From assembly GCA_021157505.1 (NCBI GenBank), contig JAGGWI010000082.1, positions 1-7,789 on the forward strand: a DNA stretch of 7,789 nt, read 5' to 3'. Origin of the DNA: Desulfuromusa sp. Its GTDB lineage: Bacteria; Desulfobacterota; Desulfuromonadia; Desulfuromonadales; Geopsychrobacteraceae. The number at the start of each line of letters is the position of its first letter. The first letter of the stretch is position 1. This document shows positions 5,719 through 7,789 of the stretch, in pieces. The translations under genes were made by a program, and so were the position numbers. Under the pieces are notes generated by a model. That model did no database searches, was not told where the DNA came from, and worked only from the letters and a program-made list of their open reading frames with translations.

Positions 5719-6141
5719 ATGGAAGCTGTCTGTCTCGATATTCACCCACAAATACTTCTCGCCGAGGATGATCTGGAGTTGCGCGAATTGCTGATACTGG
5801 TTTTATCGCGCGCCGGATACCAGGTCACAAGTTGCGATAATGGGCTGCAGTTACTGGAGCAGCTGAAGCAGGGTGATAAATATGATCTGGTTATCAGTGA
5901 TGTGTGGATGCCGGTACTTTCGGGCCTTGAGGTTTTAGAAAGTCAGGTTGACAATCCCTATTGTCCCCCTTTTATCTGCATGACCGCTTTTGGTGACACA
6001 AAAACTCATGCTACAGCACGCCGTTTTGGTGCGATTGCAACGATTGATAAACCCTTTGACCTGGACGAAATGATCGAGCTGGTTCACTCCACCTGCATCC
6101 AGCCTGGCGCAGAGAGTTTATGTGTAGGGGGTCGATCATGA
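5719..6141 (+). CDS. Single-domain response regulator (stand-alone receiver)
   Basis: A CheY-like phosphoryl-accepting protein of 140 residues with no output domain. The receiver fold is complete: acidic pair Asp17/Asp18 in AEDD, phospho-acceptor Asp61 in SDVWMP, Thr89 in MTAFGD and Lys111 in DKPFD. After about residue 124 only a short tail of some 16 residues remains, too small for a DNA-binding or enzymatic domain. It is the first gene after the sigma-54 promoter and overlaps htrA by 4 bp. Its partner is unknown. It might take phosphate from the kinase at 2716-4194 as feedback, pass phosphate to another protein, or act by binding a protein. It is clearly not a duplicate of the activator's receiver, as the sequences differ widely. 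Confidence 0.93.
   Translation: MEAVCLDIHPQILLAEDDLELRELLILVLSRAGYQVTSCDNGLQLLEQLKQGDKYDLVISDVWMPVLSGLEVLESQVDNPYCPPFICMTAFGDTKTHATARRFGAIATIDKPFDLDEMIELVHSTCIQPGAESLCVGGRS
6125..6130 (+). promoter_or_regulatory. Ribosome binding site deciding the htrA start
   Basis: AGGGGG ends 7 bases before the ATG at 6138. The upstream in-frame ATG at 6120 would place this site inside the gene and add six residues before the signal peptide, so 6138 is preferred. Confidence 0.7.
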
Positions 6142-7598
6142 ACAAGGTTAAACATTCAATATTTCTTTTGCTGCTCCTGTTGCTGGTCTCTGGAATCAGT
6201 GGATCATTATTAACCCGGACAGCAAGTGCACAGGATGCTGGACTGGAGAATCTGCGGGAAACCGGTCGGGCGTTCCGGAGTGTTGCCAAGCAAGTTGGTT
6301 CGGCGGTTGTTTTTATCAAGGTGGAGAAAGCGGTCAAACGGCGGGGCATGGGCTCGGATCACTTTGGTGGCAACCCGCTTAGCGATGAATTTTTCCGGCG
6401 CTTCTTCGGTCAGCCTCCACAACAGAAAAGATCACCTCAACAAGCTCCCAGGCACAATGCTGTGGGGCAGGGTTCTGGCTTTATTGTTTCAGCTGATGGT
6501 TACATCATGACCAATAATCATGTGGTTGGTGACGCCGATAAGGTGACGGTCCAATTGCTGGATGGTAGTGAATATGAAGCAAAAATTATTGGTACGGATC
6601 CCCCTACCGACGTTGCTTTGATCAAGATTGATGTGGATGAAAAACTCCCCGCTTTAAAACTGGGAGATTCTGACCAACTTGAGGTTGGTGACTGGGTTTT
6701 GGCGTTTGGTAATCCCTTTGGTTTGTCCCATACCCTGACGGCCGGGATTGTCAGTGCCAAGGGGCGTAGTGGTATGGGTCTGAATGATTATGAGAACTTC
6801 ATTCAGACAGATGCGGCAATCAACCCCGGAAATTCAGGTGGACCATTGGTTAATCTGGATGGTGAGGTTGTCGGAATGAATACCGCAATCTATAGCCGTA
6901 GCGGTGGTTCCATGGGAATTGGCTTTGCAATTCCAATCAATATGGTTAAGCACATTCGTCAACAACTGATCCAGGATGGCGGTGTAACCCGTGGTCGGTT
7001 GGGGGTTTATATTCAGGATTTGAATAGAGATCTGGCGGAGTCTTTTGGTATTAACCAACGCGAAGGAATATTAGTTGCTCAGGTGCTGGAGGATTCACCA
7101 GCAGAGGACGCTGGCCTGAAGCAGGGCGATATTATTTTGAAAGTGGCTGGTGAGAAAGTCACCACGGTTGCCAAATTCCGTAACACAATAGCAATGACCA
7201 AGCCTGGAAAAAGAGTTGAATTGCTGGTTCTTCGTGAGGGGTCCAAGAAAAAAATTAAGGCAACAATCGGTGCCATGGATACAGATAAAGATGGTCATCC
7301 AATCAGTAGTGGTGAGCTTTCTGAACTTGGTATCAGTTTACAGAAGTTGACAGCAGACCTGGCTGAACAGCTTGGCTATGAGGGAATCCAGGGAGTCCTG
7401 ATCTCTAAAGTTGAGCCCGGATCAATAGCTGCACGCGCTGGAATCCAGCGAGGCCATTTAATTGAAGAAGTGAATCGAAAAGAAGTAGAAACTCCTGAAC
7501 AGGTGAAAAAGTTGATCAAGGAGAGTGACAAGAAAACAGTCCTTCTTCTGGTGCGGAAAGGTGACGTGAGTCGCTATTTGGCACTGAGGATTAACTAA
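6138..7598 (+). CDS. htrA: Periplasmic serine protease of the HtrA/DegP/DegQ (Do) family
   Basis: Degrades or holds misfolded proteins in the periplasm. From the ATG at 6138 the protein has 486 residues. It begins with a signal peptide (a Leu-rich core at about 8-17) and a likely cut after ASA at residue 31. The trypsin-like domain has the catalytic triad His128 (TNNHVV), Asp158 (TDVALIKI) and Ser233 (GNSGGP). Two PDZ domains follow (about 286-378 and 393-482). Length and two PDZ domains fit DegP/DegQ rather than one-PDZ DegS. The start is chosen for its ribosome binding site and the ATGA overlap with the receiver gene; an upstream in-frame ATG at 6120 is less likely. Transcription is probably from the sigma-54 promoter, tying this protease to the two-component system. 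DegP and DegQ cannot be told apart here. Confidence 0.96.
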   Translation: MNKVKHSIFLLLLLLLVSGISGSLLTRTASAQDAGLENLRETGRAFRSVAKQVGSAVVFIKVEKAVKRRGMGSDHFGGNPLSDEFFRRFFGQPPQQKRSPQQAPRHNAVGQGSGFIVSADGYIMTNNHVVGDADKVTVQLLDGSEYEAKIIGTDPPTDVALIKIDVDEKLPALKLGDSDQLEVGDWVLAFGNPFGLSHTLTAGIVSAKGRSGMGLNDYENFIQTDAAINPGNSGGPLVNLDGEVVGMNTAIYSRSGGSMGIGFAIPINMVKHIRQQLIQDGGVTRGRLGVYIQDLNRDLAESFGINQREGILVAQVLEDSPAEDAGLKQGDIILKVAGEKVTTVAKFRNTIAMTKPGKRVELLVLREGSKKKIKATIGAMDTDKDGHPISSGELSELGISLQKLTADLAEQLGYEGIQGVLISKVEPGSIAARAGIQRGHLIEEVNRKEVETPEQVKKLIKESDKKTVLLLVRKGDVSRYLALRIN

Positions 7599-7610
7599 GT
7601 AGTCAACCAA

Positions 7611-7657
7611 GGTCAGCTGGTGCTCTGCTCAGCATCAGCTGGCCGCACAAATTTTTT
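7611..7657 (+). terminator. Hairpin after htrA, possible first terminator
   Basis: A 14 bp stem (7611-7624 with 7631-7644, allowing two G-T pairs) with core CAGCTGGTGCT closes a 6-base loop. Six Ts follow at 7652-7657, but 7 bases after the stem, so termination would be inefficient. It may instead protect the htrA mRNA from 3' decay. Confidence 0.45.
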
Positions 7658-7681
7658 GGACGTTACCTCCTACGTTCATAT

Positions 7682-7711
7682 TGGGGAACCAGCAGGGTTC
7701 CCCATTTTTTT
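7682..7711 (+). terminator. Intrinsic terminator of the receiver-htrA operon
   Basis: A perfect 9 bp stem TGGGGAACC/GGTTCCCCA (7682-7690 with 7696-7704) with a 5-base loop is followed directly by seven Ts. More T-rich sequence follows. From here to the window end no gene or other clear feature is seen. Confidence 0.9.
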
Positions 7712-7789
7712 GTCTTTTTTTCTCGATAGAGTTATTTTTTACTGCAAACTGCGGGCTTTTGTTTTATACCTGAACGCAGCAAAGTATAT

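Noticed and set aside
6120..6137. Earlier ATG for htrA at 6120
   Set aside because: It lacks an upstream ribosome binding site and would add MCRGSI before the signal peptide. The ATG at 6138 has AGGGGG at the right distance and the usual ATGA overlap.
7599..7789. Third copy of the palindromic repeat at the window end
   Set aside because: The hairpins here share no sequence with the elements at 1-126 and 2535-2698.
7712..7789. Promoter or gene start at the right edge
   Set aside because: The tail is T-rich, with no convincing -35/-10 pair and no start codon with a ribosome binding site.
1..7789. CRISPR array, tRNA, toxin-antitoxin pair or phage genes
   Set aside because: No regular spaced repeats, cloverleaf, small gene pairs or phage-like proteins were found. 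Every gene has a clear chromosomal housekeeping or signalling identity.

Overview
The window comes from a Gram-negative bacterium of moderate G+C content. The best guess is a deltaproteobacterium of the Desulfuromonadales type (Geobacter, Pelobacter or Desulfuromonas relatives). That placement is an inference from gene style: a short quinolinate synthase, a tatB-tatC pair, a sigma-54 two-component system and palindromic dispersed repeats. No phylogenetic marker is present. All seven genes look intact; no frameshift, insertion sequence with transposase, tRNA, rRNA or CRISPR array was seen.

Layout. Positions 1-126 hold a dispersed palindromic repeat (copy 1), cut by the window edge. nadA (quinolinate synthase) is on the minus strand at 135-1052. 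The 197 bp between nadA and tatB hold two back-to-back sigma-70-type promoters. tatB and tatC (1250-2396, overlapping by 8 bp) encode the twin-arginine export machinery and end at a strong intrinsic terminator (2426-2467). A 319 bp gap follows. It holds that terminator, a weak possible promoter, and a complete 164 bp copy of the palindromic repeat with 19 bp terminal inverted repeats (2535-2698), ending 17 bp before the next gene.

The second half is a coherent signalling and protein-quality-control locus. A membrane histidine kinase (2716-4194) overlaps by 4 bp an NtrC-family sigma-54 activator (4191-5558). A hairpin terminator follows, then a near-consensus -24/-12 sigma-54 promoter (5659-5674). 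That promoter would drive a stand-alone receiver protein (5719-6141) and, overlapping it by 4 bp, a periplasmic HtrA/DegP-type protease (6138-7598). The window closes with two hairpins, the second a good intrinsic terminator.

Reading of the locus (inference): the kinase senses an envelope signal and phosphorylates the activator, which binds palindromic sites near 5580-5636 and opens the sigma-54 promoter to make HtrA. The co-transcribed receiver could feed back on the kinase as a phosphate sink or link to another kinase. The individual protein families are well known. The most noteworthy points are the circuit architecture, the overlap of terminator and possible activator sites, and the repeat family.
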